Assembly (NCBI RefSeq): GCF_027111255.2
Contig: NZ_CP114285.2
Location: 1,736,001 to 1,800,000, forward strand
Reading direction: 5' to 3'
DNA length: 64,000 nt
Source of the DNA: Flavobacterium flavigenum
GTDB taxonomy: Bacteria > Bacteroidota > Bacteroidia > Flavobacteriales > Flavobacteriaceae
Within the stretch, counting starts at the first letter, position 1. Every line of letters begins with the position of its first letter. Positions 51,955-60,151 of this stretch are shown here, piece by piece. The notes beneath the pieces are model-generated. The model did no database searches and was not told the DNA's origin. It saw only the letters and a program-made list of their open reading frames with translations. Both the position numbers and the translations under genes were made by a program.

Positions 51955-53301
51955 ATGACTACTCTAAACGAATTGAATGCTATATCCCCAATTGACGGAA
52001 GATATAGAAATAAAACCCAAAATTTAGCACCTTTCTTCTCTGAAGAAGCTTTAATAAAATATCGTGTATTAGTTGAAGTTGAATACTTTATTGCTTTATG
52101 CGAAATTCCATTGCCGCAATTACAGGGCATAAATTCAGATTTATTTGAAAGCCTTCGTAATATTTACAAGAATTTCTCTACTGAAGACGCGCTTTGGATT
52201 AAAGAAACTGAGAAAGTAACGAACCATGACGTAAAGGCGGTGGAATACTTTATCAAAGATGCTTTTGAAAAATTAGGTTTATCGCAATACAAAGAGTTCA
52301 TCCACTTCGGATTAACCTCTCAGGACATTAACAATACGGCCATTCCACTTTCTACAAAAGAAGCATTTGAGCAGGTTTATATGCCAACATTAATTTCTGT
52401 AATTGCAAAATTAAAAGAATTAAGCGTTGAATGGAAGGACATTCCGATGTTAGCACGTACGCACGGACAACCGGCCTCTCCTACCCGTTTGGGAAAAGAA
52501 ATTTTGGTTTTTGTAGAACGTCTTGAAGAGCAGATGCGTTTGTTGTTCAATATTCCGTTTGCAGCTAAATTTGGAGGAGCAACAGGAAATTTTAATGCAC
52601 ATCATGTAGCCTATCCACAAATAGACTGGAAGCAATTCGGAACCAAATTTGTTGAGACCGGTTTAGGTTTGCAACATTCATTTCCGACCACTCAAATCGA
52701 GCATTACGATCATTTTGCAGCATTTTTTGATGGTTTAAAAAGAATCAACAACATCATTATCGATTTAGACCGTGATATCTGGACGTATGTTTCAATGGAC
52801 TATTTCAAGCAAAAAATCAAAGCCGGCGAAATCGGATCATCAGCAATGCCGCATAAAGTAAACCCGATTGATTTTGAAAATTCAGAAGGAAACTTAGGAA
52901 TTGCAAATGCTATTTTTGAACATTTGGCTGCTAAATTACCGATCTCAAGATTACAGCGTGATTTGACCGACAGTACCGTTTTAAGAAATATCGGAGTTCC
53001 TGTTGGACATACTATTATTGCTTTTGAAGCTACTTTGAAAGGTTTGAATAAATTACTTTTAAACGAAAGTAAATTTGCCGAAGATTTAGAAAAGAACTGG
53101 GCAGTTGTTGCAGAAGCAATCCAGACTATCCTGCGTCGTGAAGCCTATCCAAATCCTTATGAAGCGTTGAAGGGCTTAACCAGAACCAATGAAGCAATCG
53201 ATAAAAATGCCATTCATAATTTTATTGCAACTTTAGAAGTTTCTGATTCGGTAAGAGCAGAATTAATGGCTATTACCCCTAGTAATTACACAGGAATTTA
53301 A
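51955..53301 (+). CDS. purB: Adenylosuccinate lyase
   Basis: From MTTLNELNAISPIDGRYRNK the protein has 448 residues, close to E. coli PurB (456). Family motifs are TEKVTNHDVKAVEYF, the helix ARTHGQPASPTRLGKE, and the catalytic loop GSSAMPHKVNPIDFENSEGN. It catalyses two purine-pathway steps: SAICAR to AICAR plus fumarate, and adenylosuccinate to AMP plus fumarate. The start at 51955 is chosen because the longer frame begins inside the promoter box. A strong terminator follows. Confidence 0.97.
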   Translation: MTTLNELNAISPIDGRYRNKTQNLAPFFSEEALIKYRVLVEVEYFIALCEIPLPQLQGINSDLFESLRNIYKNFSTEDALWIKETEKVTNHDVKAVEYFIKDAFEKLGLSQYKEFIHFGLTSQDINNTAIPLSTKEAFEQVYMPTLISVIAKLKELSVEWKDIPMLARTHGQPASPTRLGKEILVFVERLEEQMRLLFNIPFAAKFGGATGNFNAHHVAYPQIDWKQFGTKFVETGLGLQHSFPTTQIEHYDHFAAFFDGLKRINNIIIDLDRDIWTYVSMDYFKQKIKAGEIGSSAMPHKVNPIDFENSEGNLGIANAIFEHLAAKLPISRLQRDLTDSTVLRNIGVPVGHTIIAFEATLKGLNKLLLNESKFAEDLEKNWAVVAEAIQTILRREAYPNPYEALKGLTRTNEAIDKNAIHNFIATLEVSDSVRAELMAITPSNYTGI

Positions 53302-53323
53302 TTAAAACCTAAAATGTTTTCTC

Positions 53324-53357
53324 AAAAAAAGCTATCTTTATCCGGATAGCTTTTTTT
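53324..53357 (+). terminator. Intrinsic terminator of purB
   Basis: A perfect 13-bp stem (AAAAAAAGCTATC with GATAGCTTTTTTT) with an 8-base loop ends in a T-run, 23 bases after the purB stop. Confidence 0.92.
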
Positions 53358-53374
53358 ATTGAATTTATTAGAAT

Positions 53375-53520
53375 TAGCCCGGATAGAATGAAAAGCCTTT
53401 TGTAAAAAAAACTATATTTTTTTGCAGGAACAGAGCGACCAGCGGAAGCTCCTGGAACTGCTTTAAAAATATGTTGTTTGCACAAAAGCTTGAAATGGAA
53501 AGCCGGAATAGCTCCTGAAC
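53375..53520 (-). repeat. Degenerate family A repeats between purB and the antiporter gene
   Basis: In the minus orientation relative to copy 2, TAGCCCGGATAGAATG (53375-53390) and AAGCCTTTTGTAAAAAAA resemble the reverse complement of the family A flank and stem. They are followed by CAGAGCGACCAGCGGAAGCT. A second partial unit (GTTTGCACAAAAGCTTGAAA and AGCCGGAATAGCTCCTG) follows at about 53476-53517. The stem TGTAAAAAAA/TTTTTTTGCA (53401-53410 with 53417-53426) still pairs. This is probably two decayed copies in tandem. Confidence 0.5.
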
Positions 53521-53532
53521 AAAGAAACATTT

Positions 53533-55779
53533 ATGATTGCCTTAACTGCCGCTGCTGAAACTACACACCACTTACAACCTTTAATAAGTGATCTGGGACT
53601 AATCCTGATGACTGCCGGAATTGCTGTACTTATTTTTAAAAAAATGAAACAGCCTCTGGTTTTGGGCTACCTGATTGCAGGTTTTTTAGCCGGAAACCAT
53701 TTTGATTTTTTTCCTTCAATAACCGACATGAAGAGTGTCGAAGTCTGGGCCGAAATTGGGGTGATTTTTTTATTGTTTAGTTTGGGGCTCGAATTTAGTT
53801 TTAAGAAATTAATGAAAGTGGGCGGTACTTCTTCTATTACGGCCATAACGCAGATATTGTTTATGACACTCATTGGTTATTGTGTCGGACAATGGATGGG
53901 CTGGTCAAAAATGGACAGTATTTTTCTTGGGGCTACGCTTTCGATTTCATCTACAACAATTATCATCAGGGCATTTGATGAATTAGGTGTTAAAGGAAAA
54001 AAGTTCGTTGGAATTGTTTTCGGTGCTCTTATTGTTGAAGATATCGTTGCAATTCTGATGTTAGTTTTGCTATCGACCATTGCTGTAAGTAATGAAGTTT
54101 CAGGTGGCGCTTTGCTACAATCTGTTTTAAAATTGGTATTCTTTTTAATTATATGGTTTTTGGGCGGAATCTTCATTATTCCTACCATTCTCAAAAAGGC
54201 TAAACATCTCTTAACTGATGAAATGCTGCTTATCATTTCACTGGCCATGTGTTTAATGATGGTGATTTTTGCTGCAAATGTTGGTTTTTCTCCTGCATTA
54301 GGTGCTTTTATAATGGGTTCTATTATTGCCGAAACTACTCAGGCAGAAAAAATTGAACATCTGATTCAGCCTGTTAAAGACTTATTCGGAGCGGTTTTCT
54401 TTGTGTCTGTAGGAATGTTAATTAATCCTGCAACATTAATTGACTTTGCAATTCCGGTTTTGATTATTACACTAGTGACTATTTTTGGAAAATCATTGAG
54501 TTCTTCATTTGGGGCTTTATTATCCGGTCAGCCTTTGAAACAATCGGTTCAAACCGGAATGAGTCTGGCACAGATTGGGGAGTTTTCTTTTATCATTGCG
54601 ACACTTGGAATGACACTAAAAGTTACAAGCGATTTCCTGTATCCCATAATTGTAGCCGTTTCTGCCATTACAACCTTTACCACGCCTTTTTTAATTAAAT
54701 ATTCAGAATCGTTCGCTCATGCTTTAGAACAAAAAATGCCGAAAAAATGGGTCAAAAACATCAATCGTTACAGTGTAAATGCACAGGCAATTAAATCGGT
54801 CAGTACCTGGCAAATTGTACTGCGCTCTTCGATAACACAAATTATTCTTCATACAATAATCATTACGGCAATTATTTTATTGTCATCTAAATTTGTGGCA
54901 CCTTCCGTAGCTGATACCAGATTTGGAAATACATTAGCAGCTTTATTGACTTTAGTTATAATTGCTCCATTTTTATGGGCACTTTCGCTGCGCCGTGTGA
55001 AAGTGGACGAAGTTGAAAGATTATGGGAAGAACGTAAATATCGCGGGGCTCTCCTGATGCTAATCTTAATCAGAATGAGTATTGGATTATTTTTTGTTGG
55101 ATTTTTATTAAATATATTCTTTTCGCCAACAGTTGCTTTTGTTGCCTTGATTATTGCCATTGCTGCTTACCAGATATTCCCTAAAAAATTAAACGAGCAA
55201 TATCATAAAATCGAAAATCACTTTTTAAAGAACCTGAATGACCGTGAAAATAAAAAAATAGACAGAAGATATGCCAATTTAATGCCATGGGACGGACACA
55301 TGTCTATTTTTGAAATTGGAAAAGAATCAAACCTGGCCGGAAAAACATTAGAAGAACTGCATATCCGTGAACAGATGGGAATCAATATTGCTTACATAAG
55401 ACGCGGTGAAATCACAATTGCAATTCCGACTAAAACCGAGCGTTTATTTCCGGGTGATGAAATTTGTGTCATTGGTACCGATGCTCAAATTACTGAATTT
55501 AATAAATATCTGACCCAGAATGAAATTGAACCTCCTAAAAATGTAGAAGAATCTGAAGTTGTGCTGCGCCAGCTGGAAGTTTCTAATGAGGACTTTACAG
55601 AAAAAAGCATTGGCCAGTTTAGAGGTAAAACCGGTGGAATGGTGGTTGGAATCGAGAGAAACGGAAATCGTATTCTAAATCCTGAATCCAGTTTAATTTT
55701 ACAGCTAAACGATATTATATGGGTAGTTGGAGATAAGAAAAAAATGGCTGAGTTGTTGAAAAAGCCTCTTAGAAGCTGA
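53533..55779 (+). CDS. Kef/CPA2-type monovalent cation:proton antiporter with TrkA_C domains
   Basis: The 748-residue protein starts with a CPA2 antiporter domain of about twelve helices (KKMKQPLVLGYLIAGFLAGN, IFLLFSLGLEFSFKKL, and GVKGKKFVGIVFGALIVED, the last carrying the ion-site acidic residue). A second membrane section (about 430-560) follows. Two TrkA-C-like cytoplasmic modules end the protein (about 590-660, GKTLEELHIREQMGINIAYI, and 680-748, SIGQFRGKTGGMVVGIERNG). It probably exchanges K+ or Na+ for H+ with ligand gating. No Rossmann TrkA-N domain is present. Confidence 0.92.
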   Translation: MIALTAAAETTHHLQPLISDLGLILMTAGIAVLIFKKMKQPLVLGYLIAGFLAGNHFDFFPSITDMKSVEVWAEIGVIFLLFSLGLEFSFKKLMKVGGTSSITAITQILFMTLIGYCVGQWMGWSKMDSIFLGATLSISSTTIIIRAFDELGVKGKKFVGIVFGALIVEDIVAILMLVLLSTIAVSNEVSGGALLQSVLKLVFFLIIWFLGGIFIIPTILKKAKHLLTDEMLLIISLAMCLMMVIFAANVGFSPALGAFIMGSIIAETTQAEKIEHLIQPVKDLFGAVFFVSVGMLINPATLIDFAIPVLIITLVTIFGKSLSSSFGALLSGQPLKQSVQTGMSLAQIGEFSFIIATLGMTLKVTSDFLYPIIVAVSAITTFTTPFLIKYSESFAHALEQKMPKKWVKNINRYSVNAQAIKSVSTWQIVLRSSITQIILHTIIITAIILLSSKFVAPSVADTRFGNTLAALLTLVIIAPFLWALSLRRVKVDEVERLWEERKYRGALLMLILIRMSIGLFFVGFLLNIFFSPTVAFVALIIAIAAYQIFPKKLNEQYHKIENHFLKNLNDRENKKIDRRYANLMPWDGHMSIFEIGKESNLAGKTLEELHIREQMGINIAYIRRGEITIAIPTKTERLFPGDEICVIGTDAQITEFNKYLTQNEIEPPKNVEESEVVLRQLEVSNEDFTEKSIGQFRGKTGGMVVGIERNGNRILNPESSLILQLNDIIWVVGDKKKMAELLKKPLRS

Positions 55780-55826
55780 TATCATAAGTTTCTAAGATTT
55801 TCTCCCTAAAATGTTCCATGAATAGT

Positions 55827-55878
55827 TAAGGTGCTAATTTTCCAGGATCATAAAAAATCTCAGAAACTTAGCACCTTA
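55827..55878. terminator. Inverted repeat between convergent genes, probable terminator
   Basis: TAAGGTGCTAA (55827-55837) pairs perfectly with TTAGCACCTTA (55868-55878) around a 30-base loop. A short second hairpin (AAGCTT/AAGCTT, 55885-55901) overlaps the stop of the peroxiredoxin gene. Together they separate the antiporter (+) and peroxiredoxin (-) transcripts. Confidence 0.6.
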
Positions 55879-55899
55879 TTATTGAAGCTTAAGAAAAGC

Positions 55900-56538
55900 T
55901 TATTTATTAGGCTGTGGCGTCAAACGCAAATACGGTTTGATTGGTGTATAGCCTTTTGGAAATTTTGCCGGAATATCACTATCTGGAATTGCTGGTGCGA
56001 TTACCACATCCTGCCCGTCTTTCCAGTTTGCCGGCGTAGCTACGCTATAATTTGCTGTTAACTGTAAGCTGTCTATAACACGAAGCAATTCGTCAAAATT
56101 TCTTCCTGTCGATGCCGGATACGTTAAAGTCAGTTTGATTTTTTTATCTGGCCCAATTACAAAAACAGAACGCACTGTAAATTTATCGCTTGCATTTGGG
56201 TGCAGCATATCATACAAATTTGCTACTTTTTTATCTTCGTCTGCAATGATGGGAAAATTGACCTCTGTATTTTGCGTTTCATTGATGTCTTTAATCCATT
56301 CTTTATGGGAATCCAAACCATCAACACTCAAAGCAATAACTTTAGTATTTCTTTTTGTAAATTCAGGAACATAATTGGCTACAGTTCCTAATTCAGTGGT
56401 ACAAACCGGCGTAAAATCTGCAGGGTGCGAAAACAAAACACCCCATGAATCACCTAACCATTCATGAAAATTAATTGTTCCTTGTGTTGTTTCGGCCTGG
56501 AAATCGGGTGCTATATCGCCTAATCGTAATGTTGACAT
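55900..56538 (-). CDS. 1-Cys peroxiredoxin (Prx6 type)
   Basis: The 212-residue thioredoxin-fold peroxidase has peroxidatic Cys46 in HPADFTPVCTTELG. The body is KVIALSVDGLDSHKEWIKDI and KIKLTLTYPASTGRNFDELL, with the Prx6-type C-terminal arm (DVVIAPAIPDSDIPAKFPKG). No resolving Cys is present. It reduces H2O2 and organic peroxides in the cytoplasm. Confidence 0.95.
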   Translation of the reverse strand: MSTLRLGDIAPDFQAETTQGTINFHEWLGDSWGVLFSHPADFTPVCTTELGTVANYVPEFTKRNTKVIALSVDGLDSHKEWIKDINETQNTEVNFPIIADEDKKVANLYDMLHPNASDKFTVRSVFVIGPDKKIKLTLTYPASTGRNFDELLRVIDSLQLTANYSVATPANWKDGQDVVIAPAIPDSDIPAKFPKGYTPIKPYLRLTPQPNK

Positions 56539-56647
56539 AATTATATTTTTTTAGTTCCCTTAAAATTAACTAAAAAATACATTCGGAAAACATTCAAAAT
56601 TTAAAAATTAGTTAAAATTCTATCTTTCCTATATAATTAAATAGCAA

Positions 56648-57559
56648 TCATAAGAAAAGCAATATAAAGTACCAAATAGCAAGGGTTAAGAACGAAATCG
56701 GAATCCCAAAACCCACCATCATACTGCTTAATTTTGGCTTCAGGCCATAAGTCGAAGCTAAGATTGCGCCTGTAATCATGGGTGCCATAGCGGTTTCCAT
56801 AATTGTAATTTTGATAGGCTCTGAATGCTGATTGAAAATAAAAACATATAATACCAAAATGACAAACGGAACCAGAATAAGCTTAAAAAAAAGTCCAAGC
56901 CGTAAAAATTTCCAATGCTGGCTTTTTCGGTCAAAATTGAGTTGTAATCCGACAGATAATAAAGCAAGCGGTGTCACAAAACTTCCCACTTTTAATAATA
57001 TGGATTGAATATTCGAATCTAAATCGTAGTCATAAACATTCATCAGGCAAGCAAAAACAAACATTATGAAAGGAGGAAATAAGACTATTTTGCTGATAAT
57101 ACTCCAAGTATCCGGGTTTCCTTTAGAATAAAATGCTGCTACAAAAACACCTAATGTTGAAACAACCACAAATGTTCCGGGCTGATCTACCAGAACAGCA
57201 GTTTCTAAACCTTTTTTGCCAAATAAAGCTTCAATTATAGGATAACCTAAAAATGACGAATTGCTTAATCCCGCAGTTAGGATCAGACAGCCAATTAGTT
57301 TATTAGACCATTTTAATTTCTTTCCTAAAAAATGAAAAAATACAAATGCCAGAATAAAAGTAATCCAACCCGCTCCTATGGGAAACAATAATTCGTTGCT
57401 CCATTTAATTTTCGGAATATGATATAAAGTGATGGCAGGAAGACATAAATAGATCACGATTTTGTTTAAAACCTTATAAATATTAGACGGAAATCCTTTT
57501 ACTCTTTGCAAAAGCAATCCTAAAAATAAAAAGATAAATATTAAAATAAAGTTGTTCAT
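56648..57559 (-). CDS. AEC family transporter (auxin efflux carrier-like)
   Basis: The 303-residue protein has ten predicted helices, FILIFIFLFLGLLLQRVKGF at the N-terminus and the family's glycine-proline positions (YLCLPAITLYHIPK, PLALLSVGLQLNFDRK). AEC carriers move organic acids such as malate or malonate across the inner membrane. The ligand is not known here. It is transcribed divergently from the Crp-like regulator at 57665, 105 bases away, which may control it. Confidence 0.9.
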   Translation of the reverse strand: MNNFILIFIFLFLGLLLQRVKGFPSNIYKVLNKIVIYLCLPAITLYHIPKIKWSNELLFPIGAGWITFILAFVFFHFLGKKLKWSNKLIGCLILTAGLSNSSFLGYPIIEALFGKKGLETAVLVDQPGTFVVVSTLGVFVAAFYSKGNPDTWSIISKIVLFPPFIMFVFACLMNVYDYDLDSNIQSILLKVGSFVTPLALLSVGLQLNFDRKSQHWKFLRLGLFFKLILVPFVILVLYVFIFNQHSEPIKITIMETAMAPMITGAILASTYGLKPKLSSMMVGFGIPISFLTLAIWYFILLFL

Positions 57560-57664
57560 ATCAATGCCTGATTACAAAAATAGGGATTTATTAGCTGTTC
57601 AGGTAAACAAATTATAGCACTCCATTAAGTTTTTTGTTACTTTTAATGTATAACCCTAAAAGTA

Positions 57665-58231
57665 ATGCAGCAAATAAGAGACTATTTCGAACGAATGACA
57701 AAACTCTCTGATGAAGACTGGAATACCTTTTCCTCAAAGCTCATGCGTCAGGAATTTTCAAAGAAAACCGCTATACTTCAAACTGGTCATGTTGAAAATT
57801 ATCTTTCTTTTATAGAAAAAGGAATTGTTAGATTTTATGTACCCTCAGAAAACAAAGACCTCACATTTACTTTTGGATTTGATGGCGAATTTGTAAGTGG
57901 TTATGATTCTTTCATCACCAGATTACCCTCAAACTATACTATTGAAGCTCTTGCAGACACAGTCCTTTGGCGCATCTCTTACAATGATCTCCAGGACATT
58001 TATGCCGTGACCAAAATTGGTAATACAATTGGCAGATTAGCAAGCGAGGGATTATTTCTAAAAAAATCAAAGAGGGAACTGTCGCTGCTCAACGAGTCAG
58101 CAGAACAACGATATCGCAATTTATTCACAGAGCAGCCTCAGTTAATTCAAAAAATACCTCAAAAATACCTTGCCTCTTATATTGGTATTACGCCACAAGC
58201 TTTAAGCCGAATACGAAAACGCATTTATTAA
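57665..58231 (+). CDS. Crp/Fnr family transcriptional regulator
   Basis: The 188-residue protein has a cyclic-nucleotide-binding-like beta-roll (about 25-120: TAILQTGHVENYLSFIEKGI, VSGYDSFITRLPSNYTIEAL). It ends in a short HTH (LASYIGITPQALSRIRKRIY). It lacks the Cys cluster of Fnr. Such small regulators often control stress or membrane genes in this phylum. It is followed 60 bases later by a DoxX-like membrane gene in the same direction. Confidence 0.88.
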   Translation: MQQIRDYFERMTKLSDEDWNTFSSKLMRQEFSKKTAILQTGHVENYLSFIEKGIVRFYVPSENKDLTFTFGFDGEFVSGYDSFITRLPSNYTIEALADTVLWRISYNDLQDIYAVTKIGNTIGRLASEGLFLKKSKRELSLLNESAEQRYRNLFTEQPQLIQKIPQKYLASYIGITPQALSRIRKRIY

Positions 58232-58291
58232 CCCAAGTTCATTGTTTTAGGTTTCATTAGTATGCAACTTTGTATAATAAATCAAAAACAT

Positions 58292-58780
58292 ATGGAAACC
58301 TTAATTGTGCTCTTTGGAGCTTTTACACTTACATTACTTATTATTTGGCTAACAAGCAAACGTCTTGAACTTGGATTTTCAGGCAGAGTTGCTATGGCAC
58401 TTATGCTAGTATTTACCGCTATAGGTCATTTTGTTTTTACCAAAGGAATGACAATGATGATTCCTTTTTTACCCTGGCCAGATGTGATAGTGATTTTTAC
58501 AGGCGTTATAGAGTTAATCGCAGCAATTGGAATACTGCTTCCCACGACCAAAGTCTTAACCGGAAAACTGCTTATTTTGTTTTACATTTTACTATTTCCT
58601 GCTAATGTTTATGCCGCAATTCACAACATTAACTTACGAACTGCCGACTATACTGGTGAAGGCGTATCCTATTTATGGGTTAGAATACCTATGCAGCTTC
58701 TTTTTATTTCCTGGGTATATTTTTCGACTATAAAGCAATCAAATATCAAAATAGTCAACCAGAAGAATGGACATCATTGA
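58292..58780 (+). CDS. DoxX-like four-helix membrane protein
   Basis: From METLIVLFGAFTLTLLIIWL the protein has 162 residues and four hydrophobic segments, with the central GRVAMALMLVFTAIGHFVF and IELIAAIGILLPTTKVLTGK. This resembles DoxX-type membrane proteins. An upstream in-frame ATG would add ten polar residues with no membrane support. Its exact role is unknown. It probably shares a transcript with the Crp-like gene. Confidence 0.75.
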   Translation: METLIVLFGAFTLTLLIIWLTSKRLELGFSGRVAMALMLVFTAIGHFVFTKGMTMMIPFLPWPDVIVIFTGVIELIAAIGILLPTTKVLTGKLLILFYILLFPANVYAAIHNINLRTADYTGEGVSYLWVRIPMQLLFISWVYFSTIKQSNIKIVNQKNGHH

Positions 58781-58860
58781 TTTTAATGAGATGCATTTTC
58801 TTTTACTTTCACTTTTATAGTTTTTACTGTTCTAAATTAATTTTTAGTTAAAATTAGTTT

Positions 58861-58886
58861 TTGTCCTAAAAAATGACTTAAATTTG
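58861..58886 (+). promoter_or_regulatory. Possible promoter of the Rrf2 gene
   Basis: TAAATTTG (58879-58886) matches TANNTTTG, and TTG (58861-58863, in a TTTTTG context) lies 15 bases upstream, shorter than the usual 17-19. The ATG at 58906 follows after about 20 bases. Confidence 0.4.
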
Positions 58887-58905
58887 TAATATAATTTATT
58901 ACAGT

Positions 58906-59313
58906 ATGATTTCAGGCAAATTTGCTATATCAGTTCACATCTTAACTTTGCTCACTAAATTCCCGAATGATTATTTGTCATCGGAGTTTATTGCAGGAAG
59001 TATGAACCTGAACCCGGTTTTGGTCAGAAAAGAAATAGCAAACCTAAAAGCGCATCATATTGTAGAAAGCAAGGAAGGAAAAAACGGAGGGACAAAATTA
59101 TCAAAAACGGCTTCGAATATCAGTTTAAAAGACATATTTGAAATAACTTTTGAGAACATCGGTTTAGGTTATGCCAAAAACCAGCCCAATCCGGATTGTC
59201 CTGTTGGAAAAAAAATCAATCAAAACCTTGATGTTTTGTACGCTGAAATGAATCAAAAAGTCTGTGAACAACTGGAAGGCATTTCATTGGAAGATTTTTC
59301 GGCTCAATTTTAA
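58906..59313 (+). CDS. Rrf2 family transcriptional regulator (YwnA-like)
   Basis: The 135-residue winged-helix regulator has MISGKFAISVHILTLLTKFP and an HTH in LSSEFIAGSMNLNPVLVRKE. The wing is EGKNGGTKLSKTASNISLKD. Only one central Cys (NPDCPVG) and one late Cys are present, so the three-cysteine Fe-S site of IscR/NsrR is absent. This is the YwnA type, which is encoded next to an NAD(P)-binding oxidoreductase as here. It probably represses the gene at 59371. Confidence 0.9.
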   Translation: MISGKFAISVHILTLLTKFPNDYLSSEFIAGSMNLNPVLVRKEIANLKAHHIVESKEGKNGGTKLSKTASNISLKDIFEITFENIGLGYAKNQPNPDCPVGKKINQNLDVLYAEMNQKVCEQLEGISLEDFSAQF

Positions 59314-59370
59314 AACATTTTTTTAAATAAAACTGTAACTTTTTTTATTACTAAATAAATTTATATATCT

Positions 59371-60012
59371 ATGAAAATTGCAATTATTGGAGCTACTGGC
59401 TTCGTTGGAACAGCTGTCTTAAATGAATTAGCAGACAGAAAGCATGAAATTACTGCTATCGCAAGAACACCAAAAGACACTACAAATGCAACCTGGATCG
59501 CTGCAGATGTTTATGATGCAAATGCATTGTCTGAAATTTTAAAAGGACATGACGCCGTTATTAATGCATTTAATCCGGGTTGGGCAAATCCGAATATTTA
59601 TGAAGATTCAATTAAAGGTTCAAAAGCAATTCAGGATGCGGTTAAAAAATCTGGCGTAAAACGATTTATTACAATTGGAGGTGCTGGAAGTTTATATGTT
59701 GCTCCAGGGGTACAGCTTATTGATACTCCTGATTTTCCTAAAGAAATTTATGATGGTGCCAATGCTGCCAGACATTATTTAGAAACGATTAAAGAAGAAA
59801 AAGAATTAAACTGGGCCTTTTTTAGCCCTGCAATTGAAATGCATGCAGGAACTAAAACAGGAAGAACAGGAAAATACCGTTTAGGTCTGGAAAATCCTGT
59901 TTTTAATGAGGAACAAAGAAGTATTCTATCTGTAGAAGATTTAGCGGTTGTAATTGCTGATGAAATCGAAACTCCAAAACACCATCAGGTTCGATTTACT
60001 GCAGCATATTAA
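59371..60012 (+). CDS. NAD(P)-binding oxidoreductase (YwnB/NmrA-like)
   Basis: The 213-residue Rossmann protein has KIAIIGATGFVGTAVLNELA, WIAADVYDANALSEILKGHD, RFITIGGAGSLYVAPGVQL and a late LSVEDLAVVIADEIE. It is an atypical SDR related to YwnB and BlvrB-like flavin/NAD(P) reductases. The substrate is unknown. It lies 57 bases after the Rrf2-type regulator and probably responds to an oxidative or electrophilic signal. Confidence 0.88.
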   Translation: MKIAIIGATGFVGTAVLNELADRKHEITAIARTPKDTTNATWIAADVYDANALSEILKGHDAVINAFNPGWANPNIYEDSIKGSKAIQDAVKKSGVKRFITIGGAGSLYVAPGVQLIDTPDFPKEIYDGANAARHYLETIKEEKELNWAFFSPAIEMHAGTKTGRTGKYRLGLENPVFNEEQRSILSVEDLAVVIADEIETPKHHQVRFTAAY

Positions 60013-60101
60013 TCAAACACAGATTCCAAAAATTAGCACGAATTAAAGTGGGGTAATAATTCGTGTTTTAACAAAAAACAGTTTCTAATGCAATTTTCTG
60101 C

Positions 60102-60133
60102 TTTTGAAACTGTTTTTGTTTTCAGTACTTTTA
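60102..60133 (+). promoter_or_regulatory. Probable promoter of meaB
   Basis: TTG (60104-60106) and TACTTTTA (60126-60133) are 19 bases apart, near the Bacteroidota consensus. This places the transcription start downstream of the first in-frame TTG and supports the TTG start at 60152. Confidence 0.5.
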
Positions 60134-60151
60134 CAATACAAAAAAAATATT

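Noticed and set aside
53877..55160. Several minus-strand frames over the antiporter gene
   Set aside because: They are shadows of the hydrophobic helices of the plus-strand antiporter, with Ile/Ser/Thr/Lys bias and no start context.
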